Positions 46,091 through 56,600 of a stretch of 64,000 nt of DNA are shown piece after piece. Position 1 is the first letter of the stretch. Each line of letters begins with the position of its first letter. The translations under genes and the position numbers were made by a program. Under the pieces are notes generated by a model. That model was not told the DNA's origin and made no database searches. It saw nothing but the letters and a program-made list of their open reading frames with translations. The stretch is from positions 22,820,684 through 22,884,683 of the forward strand of contig OW804102.1 in assembly GCA_942159475.1 (NCBI GenBank), in the 5' to 3' direction. The stretch is from Sthenelais limicola (Eukaryota > Annelida > Polychaeta > Phyllodocida > Sigalionidae).

Positions 46091-48889
46091 TCATATATAT
46101 CCTTTATTTGTCTACAAAGGGGGCAGGGGCAGTGGGTCTAACTCCCTGAATAGTGATGATTTAAAGTCTAGTGGATATGGTAATCTAAATATGGGTACAA
46201 TCCACCATGTGGAACCACTTGGGGAGAATTGATATGGAATTCCAATTGATTTGATTGGTAATGGAGAGGGAATAATAGGTATTGTGCATATTGTGATCAT
46301 TTATTTGCAATTTAACATGGTGTTATGATTGAGCATAAGGGTATAAGGAGATAGTGAGGAATCAATGAGCATGCCAGGATGACATCTGTTAGATCTCTCC
46401 TATATGGTATAAATTCTTTGGGTCTGACACTTCATTCCCAATCCCATTCACTGGGGTCTGCAATCTTGGGTTTGGCAGAAAATTGTTTTCAGCTGGATTT
46501 AGCATGTTGATTAGCAAGTGTTCTGGGTTGGAAGATGTAGGTTTCCTACATCATTCACTGAGTCCACACACCAGATCTGACTGTAGATGAACACAGTGCA
46601 GTGCTGGAGATAAAGTGTGCCAAACAGACAGCACGCAAGTGGAATCAAATACTGGGAATAGAATTCTTTAAAATGACTGGCAGCACATATGGTATACAGG
46701 TCAGAAGAACATACATTTCCGACTCATTTTCATCTCCAAAAGTACCCCCCACAAGGCCAAGATATTACCACCATTGGAAAGAACATTAAAACTGTTTCAG
46801 AAAATGTACTCATATGTACCTCTACTCCGACTAGAAAAAAGTTCTTGGTACATGAAATTCCCATACTTCCTGTGGGTATACAGATATATGACATGACATA
46901 ACTGCACCTACAAGGGCCGTGAATCAAATGTACATGGTGTGTGCTGGTGTATGTCTTTGGAGGTGGGCAGGGTTGGACTATGGTTGGCTACTACCACTAG
47001 GCCTTAAATAGAATTAACTCGTATAATATTTACTCTTCCTTCTAGTTGTCACAGTATGGGCTCATCCTAAAGAACAATGTCATATGGTTGATGTTTACAA
47101 AAGCAAATAAATCAAATGTGCTTGCTCTGTGAGATGCTTTCATTTAGGTCCTTTTTAAGATCCAGGGGAGTATCCGCACGAGAATTTGTGTATGGTAACT
47201 GCTTGGCTGGTTAGTTTAGTAAGATTATTGTCACCTGTCTCTATAGTCTATTTGATCGTCTAGCCTCCACCCACCCCCCTCCCCCACAAAGCTGTTGATT
47301 CTCCTGTTGACAAGCATTGGTCATGTCCGCTGGTTGCAGTAGTGGGTGAGTGAGTGTGGAGGGCGATCAGACGGGTCATCGGCACTATTCGTGAGCCCCC
47401 ATGACACGGTATGTAATGCGGTAACCACAATTTTTGTTTCTTTTTAAAATAGGGCCGTATGAAGCAATTCCTTCTGTCAAAGTTGTAGATTACTATCACT
47501 GATGTCGATAGAGAGTAACAATAGTGCAGTTTTACGGGAAAGAAACATAGATCCCCTCGGCGGGCGTAAGTATGAAGCGAAGGACCCGATTTATCGGGCA
47601 TCGTTCGAAACGTTCAATTTTCAAGCTACGCTATGTAAACATAGGCAGATAGATGCCGGCCGTCTAGAGCTAAGGAGCTAAAATAGGACATTTTGCTTCC
47701 TGGTGGCAGCCATATTGGATTTTGAGCATACCTGTACAAGGAGGTGACCTCAACACCATGCCGACTTCCAGATAAAAATGTCTCAGTATGCACATCTTTT
47801 TAAATTATGACATTCTCTGTCCCCTACCCATCAAATGAAATGGAATTTAATAGTAACTATTACAGCTAGCAATTATTAATATAGACTCCAGGGATGGGGA
47901 AAATAAACAAATAGTGTCTCCCTCACACTCCTTCCCCCCCTCCTTCCCCATCTTCCCCTTCTGCCCTCCCTCCCCTTCCCCCTTCCCAATAAAGGGAAAA
48001 GAAAACCCATACACTTAAGGAGGCCTTGAGGACTGCTCTGCCTTCCCTCCACACATTCTCATACACCAACAAAACAAGAAAACAGATATTGAATCATCCC
48101 AGCAAGGTAACTGCCGCAAAATCGGTTGTTGAAAATCTTCAAAATCACCTCCCTTGAAAAAAGTGATTTGGGGGAAACCAATAGCCAGGTAACTTTTCTC
48201 GATACCAATTTTTCTTTTTTTAAGGTTTTTATTTTTCTTTGACACATTCAGAAAACATTAGCAGAAAAGACCGCCGCTGACAATAAGCGTTTTTATAGGC
48301 CATCTGCATCTTATCTATGGTGGTGAAATGTTTTATTTGAGTTGAGAATTAGGTTTACTTCTAACACATACAATACAATAATGAAGGTTGCTATAAAACA
48401 GTTAAAGTGGACATATGATTAGAGAAATGATGAGGATGGAAAATAAGGATTCAAATCTATCATGTTAAACTTTACTAGAGGTGAGAGTTAGTAAGAAAGG
48501 AGGAGCTGAGCAAGAGGAAATCACTGTCAAATTTAGAGCCCTGTACATGCAGCAAGTAAAAAGTCTTTCAAGGATTTGTGTACAGGGTCCATTGTCATAA
48601 ATCCACAATTAATATAGTATGGATAGGCCACATCACATATTTGGTAATCAGGGAGTGTGGAGTTAACCTCTCTGTGTGCATGTGCAACTCATTGGAGAAC
48701 ACTGCTCCTACACTCCAGTGGAAGGCAGCTGGTTATTCCCCCAGTTCCCAGTTCCAGTTTGATATATGGTTACCTAGCAATAGTCTATGCTAGACCTTCA
48801 ATAGCCTCAAAACTGCAACCAAAACATATCCTCTTATAGCTATATCAAGAGAGAAAAAAGTTCATATAATATATGCCATAATTTATTTT
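46091..48889. other. Interior of the 5.9-kb long-TIR element
   Basis: No transposase or other recognisable protein in 2.8 kb. The longest frames are about 113 codons (minus, 47260-47601) and have no domain. A pyrimidine-rich tract lies at 47925-47985. Confidence 0.45.
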
Positions 48890-49518
48890 AATATAATTTA
48901 TGTACCAAAATTCAGGTTCTCAGATCTATTTTAAAGTGGCTAAGATAGTTAATGACACACATTGGGGAGTATTCAAGAACTGCTTTGAAAATGTTCCCAA
49001 CAACTAAAACAAAGCGCCATAGTCCAATCATAATCTTTTTTTACTTTTAGCTCTCCAATTTGCTTTGAAAATAGGAGCTTTTGTAACTGATGTTATTTAT
49101 GAATCTAGTCCAGAACAGGAAAGAGAGTCACTTCAATGGTCAGAATGTGTAGGAAATAGGCAAAAATGGTTTTTGATCGGCCATTTTGGACTTAAGAACC
49201 ATTTGGCAGCCATCTTGGAAATTCTAAATGTTGATGCATATCACCGAAATTGTGATTATCAAAGAAATATGACATTTTAGTACATTAAAAATAGATTTTA
49301 CCCAGAAAATATGCTTTAAATGAGTCATTTCAGATCAATTTCAGCATATTTCCAGTTGCTTAGCAACCATAAATAGCCTAGCAACCATGGAATTGCCTGA
49401 AATAGTTACCTAATTAAGAGAACTATTGCATAACTGCTTTATTTTGGTATATTGGTAATGATTATCTGTTAGAAATCAGTTTTTCCAGGAAAATTGATGA
49501 AATTTTAGTTAAAAATAT

Positions 49519-49532
49519 GTTACCATGGCAAC
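49519..49532. promoter_or_regulatory. Palindromic RFX X-box motif
   Basis: GTTACCATGGCAAC, the reverse complement of the left-arm motif. GTTGCTTAGCAAC is at 49355-49367. Confidence 0.5.
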
Positions 49533-50077
49533 AGAAGCCAAGAGAATAATTCTTTTCAGAATGGGTCAATACAAAAAATTAATTATCATATTAAAATGTA
49601 TCTCTGTACCAAATTTCAGATTCTCAGATCTATTCTAATGTTCAGAATTGGTTGAAGTACATACTGATATGAACAATGAATGAGCTTGCAAACTAAAGTC
49701 AAGTCAACTAGGAAGTGGGCCCGAAGGGTCTTTTGATCAGCCATTTTGGATCGTAGAACCATTTGGCAGCCATCTTGGAAATTCTAAAAGCTGAAGCATA
49801 TCACTGAAAATGTTATCATTACATAAATGTTATATTTTACAACATAAATAATTGCCTTACCCCATAAAATAGTCATAAAATGAGCCATTTTGGAGAAATT
49901 TCAGTATATTATCAGTTGCTTAGTAACCATACATAGCCTAGCAACCATATAATTAGCTGAAATAGTTAGAAAAATTAGAGAACTATTCCATAGAATACTT
50001 TATGTGGGTATACCATATCAAATTATTGGTTAGAATTCAGTATTTCCAGGGAATAGCCAAAATTTCACTGAAAAACT

Positions 50078-50091
50078 GTTACCATGGCAAC
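50078..50091. promoter_or_regulatory. Palindromic RFX X-box motif
   Basis: GTTACCATGGCAAC in the outer subunit of the right arm. A one-mismatch GTTGCTTAGTAAC is at 49915-49927. Confidence 0.5.
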
Positions 50092-50232
50092 AGAACCCAA
50101 GAAAACAATATTTCAGAATGGGTCAATATCCAAAATTAATCAGCATACCAAAATCTATCACTGTACCAAATTTCATGCTTTCATACCAATTTGAACAATT
50201 CTTGCATTTTTTTGCACCAATCTACCTGACTA

Positions 50233-50519
50233 CACCCATTTAATGTTTTCTTAAAGATTAAAATTTAGAGCTTGATTCTGTAAAGCATCCTTAAAATAAA
50301 TTATTTAAAACGAAGCTCTCAGACTTGCACTAACTATCCTCTCTCAAACCCTCACCCCTCAGACCCTCAACTCTCAATAAATCGGGACTTTTAATTAATT
50401 CAATCCTTTAATTGATCTCTCTTCTTCGGATACTTTTTTTAATGCCATCTGTTTTTCTGATGGAGGGGCGTCAGCCGAAGGCTCTTGTATTTAACAATGA
50501 TGCTGTGTAAATAATATAG
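50233..50519. other. No gene seen
   Basis: Nothing recognisable. Confidence 0.4.
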
Positions 50520-50745
50520 TCATGTGTTTTACATGATTCAATGAAACAAGACGTCATCTTTCCCATCATGCATTTGGTTTTATAGACCATTTACACTAGC
50601 TATGATATTGGTGAAAAGATCCTTGCAATTTTTCATAAAGATGTTGCTAAATAATTGTATGTCAGATTTGAACTGAGTCCATCCCAGCATGCACTGTAAT
50701 ACTAGCCAAGCGTAGTGGATATGCAATTCCCCTATTGCTTTTTTT
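50520..50745 (-). repeat. Dispersed repeat, AATAGGGGATTTGCATAT family
   Basis: The minus strand begins AGCAATAGGGGAATTGCATA near 50742. GTGTTTTACATGATTCAAT at 50526 matches the 3 kb copy. Related to 2870-3080 and 54660-55035. Confidence 0.5.
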
Positions 50746-50864
50746 TTTTTAAATTCAATTTCTGAATACAAGATATCTAATCCAGCAATTGGCTTGTTCT
50801 TATTGATTCTACACACCATCAACAAATTTAATGGGTGACTCATTCCTATTTTATTCACTTTTAG

Positions 50865-51065
50865 GTTGCGCGAGCGACTCGCAGATGCCAGGAAGTCATA
50901 CCTAGAGCGGAGTGAAGCAAGAAAAAATATCCCTACCGTGTCCTGGACCCCGCCTGCATTCCCCACTCAATCTGTCTGTAATTCAGCAAGGATACATTGG
51001 GAGGTTTGGGTAACATTCTCAACTGAACAGGGAACAACTTCTATCCCTCTATATATCATATTATA
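50865..51065 (+). CDS. Candidate exon of unknown gene
   Basis: A good acceptor (CTTTTAG near 50864) precedes an open stretch reading RERLADARKSYLERSEARKN and onward to a stop at 51064. The first part is basic and helical. No domain recognised and no partner exon found. A long minus-strand frame overlaps. It may be transposon-derived. Confidence 0.2.
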
Positions 51066-51262
51066 ACTCTCAATAACTCAATAGTATCTATATATCTGTA
51101 CGACTATAACTCATAGCACATCATGAGTGAATAAATTAACACGAACCAGGAACTGCCGCTATTTTATCAGGATCTTGGCTGCTCTATTATGTATACATGT
51201 TTGATGTATCACGGAAACATGTGCAAAAAAATGGATTTTGAAATATTATCATATTTGAAAAC

Positions 51263-51340
51263 ATGAGATCAAGCGGATTCCAATGATGGTAAATATAAGG
51301 GCATCTAATAAGTACGTCTGTATATTTTTGCGCATGAAAT
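51263..51340 (+). repeat. Short dispersed repeat shared with 19736-19810
   Basis: GCGGATTCCAATGATGGTAA and following blocks match the 19.7-kb copy. Confidence 0.55.
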
Positions 51341-51785
51341 AAACAGGTAGCTATATGATTTATGGCCAATCACTATGGGAAATTAGTTAAATATACTTCT
51401 TAGGATAACCTCAGATCGGGAAGACGCTGCATGCCTACGGTGGCGCCTCCTTCATCCCCATATGAGGGTGGACATACCGACATATGAGAAGATCCTGTAC
51501 CTAGAGTTGTTAATATTACTATATTGACGGATGCATTGAAGAAATTGGTACTTCCAACGTCTACCCGTTATTTGCGACTAGCCTATCTTAATTCAAAATA
51601 CTTCCCTTTTGGAGGGATTTGCCTCCTGCCTACTGTGGCAATTTTCAAGAAAATGCAATGCGGGCAATATGTTGCCGCGGGATAAAGTACTTTATTTATA
51701 ACCAATTACGTCCAGGAGAATCATATGAAAAGACGGAGTTAATTGGCGCACGGAAGTCAGAACAGTAAGTGTGAGGCCATACAGA

Positions 51786-51863
51786 GGTTCAGATGGCGGG
51801 GTTGCATATACCATTAAGTGGTATACGCATACATTTGTTTTCATATAAGATGCGCTCATAATA
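51786..51863 (+). repeat. 78-bp direct repeat, copy 1
   Basis: Nearly identical to 54164-54241 (one mismatch seen). Contains a small hairpin, TATACCATTAAGTGGTATA. No coding. Confidence 0.85.
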
Positions 51864-51936
51864 CAGGCTGTAACTTGTGAGTAGTATACAAAATGTTGGA
51901 TTTTGATAAGGCATTATTGGTAGAGAACTTGCCTTA

Positions 51937-52174
51937 TATGAGTAAGATTTTCAAGTTCGCCAATCATCTCAAATAACCCAAATTTCAGACGAAAATAAAG
52001 TTCAAAATACAGTTCAACCTAGCCAAACAGATTGCTAGAACCAATGCGATGCCGAATATTCTCGAATTTACCTAGTAATAGTACTAGTATTGACCAAATT
52101 GCAGCCTTATTTTGCAGAATGTATTAAATGTGTACAGCTGCCAATTGTACATCTTCTGAAAATCTGACCCATAT
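51937..52174 (-). mobile_element. MITE, GGGTCAGATTTTCAGAAAATGT family
   Basis: The right end AATCTGACCCATAT is clean; the left end is eroded (ATGAGTAAGATTTTCAAG). Inner blocks are typical of the family. Confidence 0.7.
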
Positions 52175-52269
52175 TGAACAAAAACTTCATCTACCAGAAC
52201 AACACACTCTTTTTTTAGAGTGCCGGGCTTTCTCCACCACAGGTTGAATTGGAGAGATTATTAGAAATT

Positions 52270-52330
52270 AAAATCTAAAGTTTGATTTGATTTGAAACTA
52301 CTTTATTTGCCTAGTTATTACAAGGCGTGA
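52270..52330 (+). repeat. Short relative of the CTTTATT tail repeat
   Basis: TTTGATTTGATTTGAAAC, then TACTTTATTTGCCTAG, like 52911-53020 and 17736-17860. Confidence 0.4.
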
Positions 52331-52910
52331 TAAGTGACTCAAGATCTAAGGCTGTGGGTGCGATTGTTCATGATTAATTAATAATAATGAATAGTTAATC
52401 ATTAATAAATCAAGTCAAGGTCATGAAAATGTGGAGGTTGACTTTATTCCTCACTTTTAACATCATCAATGATGTGTATCCAGTAATCGAAAATATGAGA
52501 ACAGAAATTTTTGGTTGGTGTATAAGACGAAGGGTTTCAGAAAAACCAAGGTCTATCCACCCTCAGAAATCCCTTGATAATTGCTCTTACTCTCTCAGAG
52601 CTTTCAATCAGCTTTTTAGTCATGTTTCCCTTTATCAATGTGTTTATCTCGTGTGAGTAGAAGTGGTGTTGACTGCTCCGTCACTTTCAGTGTAAACTAG
52701 CGTATCTGACGGTAGAATACTGTATGTATAGTAACTTGTATTCACTTACTGCATAACCTTGCTATTAATTAATAGAATTGGTAACACCTGGCCTATGTAA
52801 TAGCAAAAAACGAGTTTGTAATTTGATAGATTTTGTTTATTTATTAATATCAAGATCAGGACTAGTTGAGACTAGCAACTGTATCTGCTGTAATGCTTTC
52901 ACTGAATTGG
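52331..52910. other. No gene seen
   Basis: Nothing recognisable. This is the 3' flank of the CTBS gene. The first plus-strand TTTATT (minus-strand AATAAA) below the CTBS stop is in the repeat near 52930. Confidence 0.4.
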
Positions 52911-53020
52911 ATTGGATTGGAATATACTTTATTTGCCAAGTTTTACAGGTAAAGAGAATGACAAATGGGTAAACAGGCTTCTGGATAAGATCCAGCTCTT
53001 CCAACCGTTTCTGTAAAAGC
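52911..53020 (+). repeat. Retroposon-tail-like repeat, copy 2
   Basis: GGATTGGATTGGAATATACT and TTTATTTGCCAAG, then CAGGCTTCTGGATAAGATCC, matching 17736-17860. It lies about 450 bp past the CTBS stop. Confidence 0.5.
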
Positions 53021-53121
53021 TTGTAAAAGGATAGTTGGCCAAGCCATTATAGAGGAGGTAACTACATGATGTATATAATTTAATATTAAAGTAGAACACC
53101 AAATACAATAATATATTATCT

Positions 53122-53273
53122 TAAAACTGCATTCTCAGTTATTCACTTATATCAGCATAATATGACTTATAAGACTGCATTTATCAATATTCTGCTGCTG
53201 GTATGGGTTTATATACAAAAATTAGAAGTCTAATCACCCAGAGAAAACTACCGCCAATGAGCGATAATAAGTG
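53122..53273 (+). repeat. Dispersed repeat shared with 39977-40131
   Basis: Same block order as the 40-kb copy, ending GAGCGATAATAA. Located just downstream of CTBS. Confidence 0.6.
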
Positions 53274-53465
53274 AAGTCATCGAATGAAAGGATTCGGGCG
53301 GGTGCTCCAAATACAAATGAGCACGTTTTAAAAGTCCTTTAACAAAAATAACTGGACAAAATCCTCCAAACGTTCGGTCAATTTACTTTTAGATTGGTTG
53401 GAGAAGAATGGAACAAGAAGTAGAAAATATTCAGTTATTGACCGATGTTAGCTGGGAGTGGAGCT

Positions 53466-53678
53466 TTAAAGTAAAGTTGAAGCTGTTGTGTAAGTAGGCA
53501 ATGCTCCCCACATGTCCTCCCGCTGCTTCCTCCCCTCCGCAGTGTCAGTGTTGAGGATGTGGTCGGCATGCCACATAGCCACTCCTTTAAGGTTAACGCT
53601 CACAGCCCAACTATACCTGAGCGACAAACTCTGTACGTTGTCATACCAGATCTGATGCGTCTGGCCTGTTGTAGAGTT
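53466..53678 (-). CDS. CTBS: CTBS exon 7 (C-terminus)
   Basis: Acceptor GTTAAACAG|AAC, phase 0, stop TAA at 53468-53466. Encodes GQTHQIWYDNVQSLSLR and the GVAMWHAD strand, whose Trp closes the GH18 active site. The long plus-strand frame here is a shadow. Confidence 0.9.
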   Translation of the reverse strand, partial: NSTTGQTHQIWYDNVQSLSLRYSWAVSVNLKGVAMWHADHILNTDTAEGRKQREDMWGALPTYTTASTLL

Positions 53679-56600
53679 CTGTTTAACAAAGAAGGTCGTT
53701 CATTAAATCTCGTTCACACACAATTTTATTCTTTATTTGCACAAAGAAACATTGTTAAACATTGTATGGTATTTTTTTATTATTTTTTCCCCGGAATGTT
53801 TATACGATAATAAATGAAGTCATCGTAAGAAAGCATTTGCGCGGGTCCTCCTAATACAAATGGGGACGTTTTAGACGTCCTGTACATGTATAGCAAAGGT
53901 AACCAGACAAAATCCCCAAAAATTCGGCTTACAAAAAATGACTTTTATATGAGTTGGAAAAGAACGGAACAAAAAGTAGAAAATGTTCAGTTTTTGACGG
54001 ACGTTAGCTGAGAAGACCGGGTTACGATCTGATGTGCATCTCCAATTTTGTATCTACTAATCATTGCAAATAAAAAATACGTTATTGTTAAATTATTATG
54101 TAATAATCTAAATGGAACATTTCAAAGCCATTTTGTGGACTTTTCCGAAAGTATACTTCCGGCGGTTCAGATGGCGGGGTTGCATATACCATTAAGTGGT
54201 ATACGCATACGTTTGTTTTCATATAAGATGCGCTCATAATAAAATGGATATATATAAGTTGTAGTGAAACAGCACGACAAATGACCTGGTCATTTGTCGT
54301 GCTGTTTCACTACTACTTATATAAACGTGTCGACTGTCATCGTAATACAGATTATGAGGAAGTGTGTGGTAATAAAAAGATGCAGAGTAAAGTTCTTACA
54401 ATGTAATTGAAGTAGGGACTCTGGGATGGGTCATCCCATAGCAGACCAGCAGAAGTTTGCTCATGTATGAAGCGTCCATCGATGATGTCATATCCATCCT
54501 GGTATCCAATGTTGTCTTTTGATACAGTGCATTTATTCTACAAAGGAATAATGTACAATCTAATTAAAATAGGTATAAACAGAATACTTCAGCCCAATTA
54601 TGTACGATCAAAACTAGGAAATCACGAATAACAAATTAAATAACAATCCATAAAACGTGAATACGGAATTTGCATAGCCGGCATCTTGAATCCTGATTCG
54701 CAAGGAATTACTGGAGTTGTTTCTCATCGTAAAAACTGGAGAAAACATTCCATGTTATGTATGGACTATACATCAATCCTCCAATGTAAATCATTCATTT
54801 GGAATCCGTAGATCATTGATTAACATTACAGTGCAATAGTGTCCCTTGTACCGCATTTTCATTAGGTTCTATCTATTCTATGTACCTACGGTTAAAGATT
54901 AAGACCTATTAAGACATATTCTGGCTATTTTGAATAAAAGTACTGCTAAATATTTGTATGTCGAATTCAATGAGAATCCATCCCAGAATGTCCTTTTGCA
55001 AACTTGCGCAGTGGCATATGCAAATCCCTTATTGATGCTGGGTAGGTAGATGTGGTACCTCTTTTAGAGTTTCACATGGGTAGTTATATCCATACCATGG
55101 AAGACCAAAAACCATTTTGTCTGGTGGAATATCCAAGGTGTAATACTGGTAAACGCCTGAAATATGACAATATCTGGTGAATATATATATAATATATGGA
55201 TATATTTATAATTTTCCCTGTTGACGATGGGAATATGGAGGCGTGAGAGGACGTCTGTATGAACGTGACAGTTGTGTGACGTATCGGTGTGACGTGAGGT
55301 CGAGTGAAAATCGTTCTCCCGCCATAATGACTGAGAATTATTCAAGAGAACAAGTCCCAAATAATTATCATTAAATAATGTTGAGTGCTGTTTAAACCAG
55401 ATGATTTAATCAAGTAATGAAATTGATATATTATTGAGTTGTTGATGTCTTGTGATATAGTTAGTATTATAGACAATGATATAATGACGTCCAAATCAGC
55501 AAATTTAGATCTCTGATTAGAATTGATTGTATTGAATTGTTGAAATAGTATTTACTCCACATTAAAATTGGTGTATGTACCACATGCTATTTGTATGGGC
55601 GGGAGTAGTGTGGTAATTTGCACCAGTTCAACGCTTGTGGTATGACATTGCCATTCCCTCTTCCTCCTCCCAGTACACAGCTATATACCTATAGATAGCA
55701 ACATGGGAGTAGATATAGAACCTAAATTCGAATGTGGTACTCAGGACACTCTATTACACTGTCCTTGATGTTTGTTTTTTTCATAACCCACTCACCTATT
55801 GGCTCATGGGCATCAAACATCTTGGGCAGTGCAATAGTGTCCCTTGTACCACATTTCCATTAGGTTCTATCTATTCTATGTACCTACGGTTAAAGATTAA
55901 GACCTATACAGTCTGTATACACTATAGTAAGTATACAATAAGTATACAATATACGTATCTCCCTTATTGATTTTCATGGTACTAATTGGGCAATCCTTAC
56001 ATATGAACGTGGCATTCATTGGAAGATCTGGCACGCCAGAAATGGACAACCTGTTGTTTTGTATCATTCCAACAATAAAGAATGTTTGAATTGAATTGAA
56101 TTGAATCAAGAGTAAAGAATGTCACAAACTAAACAGAATTTCATATTTGTGCGTATAGGTTTGCAAAAACTCCATATCATAAACGAATAATTATGTTTTC
56201 AAATTTCAGGTAAGAGGATATATGCAGGAAGGCTTGTTATATTCTTGGTTAGTGGTACTATATTCGAGTTGGTATTTGTCATGGCGCTACTTTTCCCTGT
56301 TGAATATTTAGTATAGGTCTTTTAGTTCTTCCCCAGAAAGCCTTACCTGTGGCAGTTGGTCTGAAGCCGGAGTTTGCGCCTGCAGTATCGGGACCTGTCA
56401 TGTCATAACCCATCACAACCACAAAGTCTGTACTTTCTGCAATTCCAGGGAAGTCATAGTGCCGCTGTCCGTAAGGGTTGGGTGGGGTATCAAATGTCAC
56501 CTAAATAAAATAAGAAAGTTTGATAACTTTTCATTCAGGATATTATCACAAAATTAGGTATGTGCTTTTCTTAACATGCATGGGCTGCCATCCATATATA

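Larger units (their letters stand above)
49150..50232 (-). mobile_element. Right 1.08-kb arm of a long-TIR element
   Basis: Inverted counterpart of 44370-45445, ending CAATCTACCTGACTA at 50232. Inside 49150 the similarity stops, although TTCTCAGATCTATTTTAA near 48917 is another small piece of the same repeat. Both outer ends are followed by CAC when read outward on the plus strand, too short to prove a target duplication. Confidence 0.85.

Noticed and set aside
49065..49280. 71-codon frame
   Set aside because: Lies across the inner edge of the long-TIR arm and reads repeat sequence.
53559..53810. 83-codon plus-strand frame
   Set aside because: Antisense shadow of CTBS exon 7.
54251..54323. 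MicroRNA precursor
   Set aside because: The loop is one base and the pairing is nearly perfect, unlike a Drosha-type hairpin; small-RNA data would be needed.
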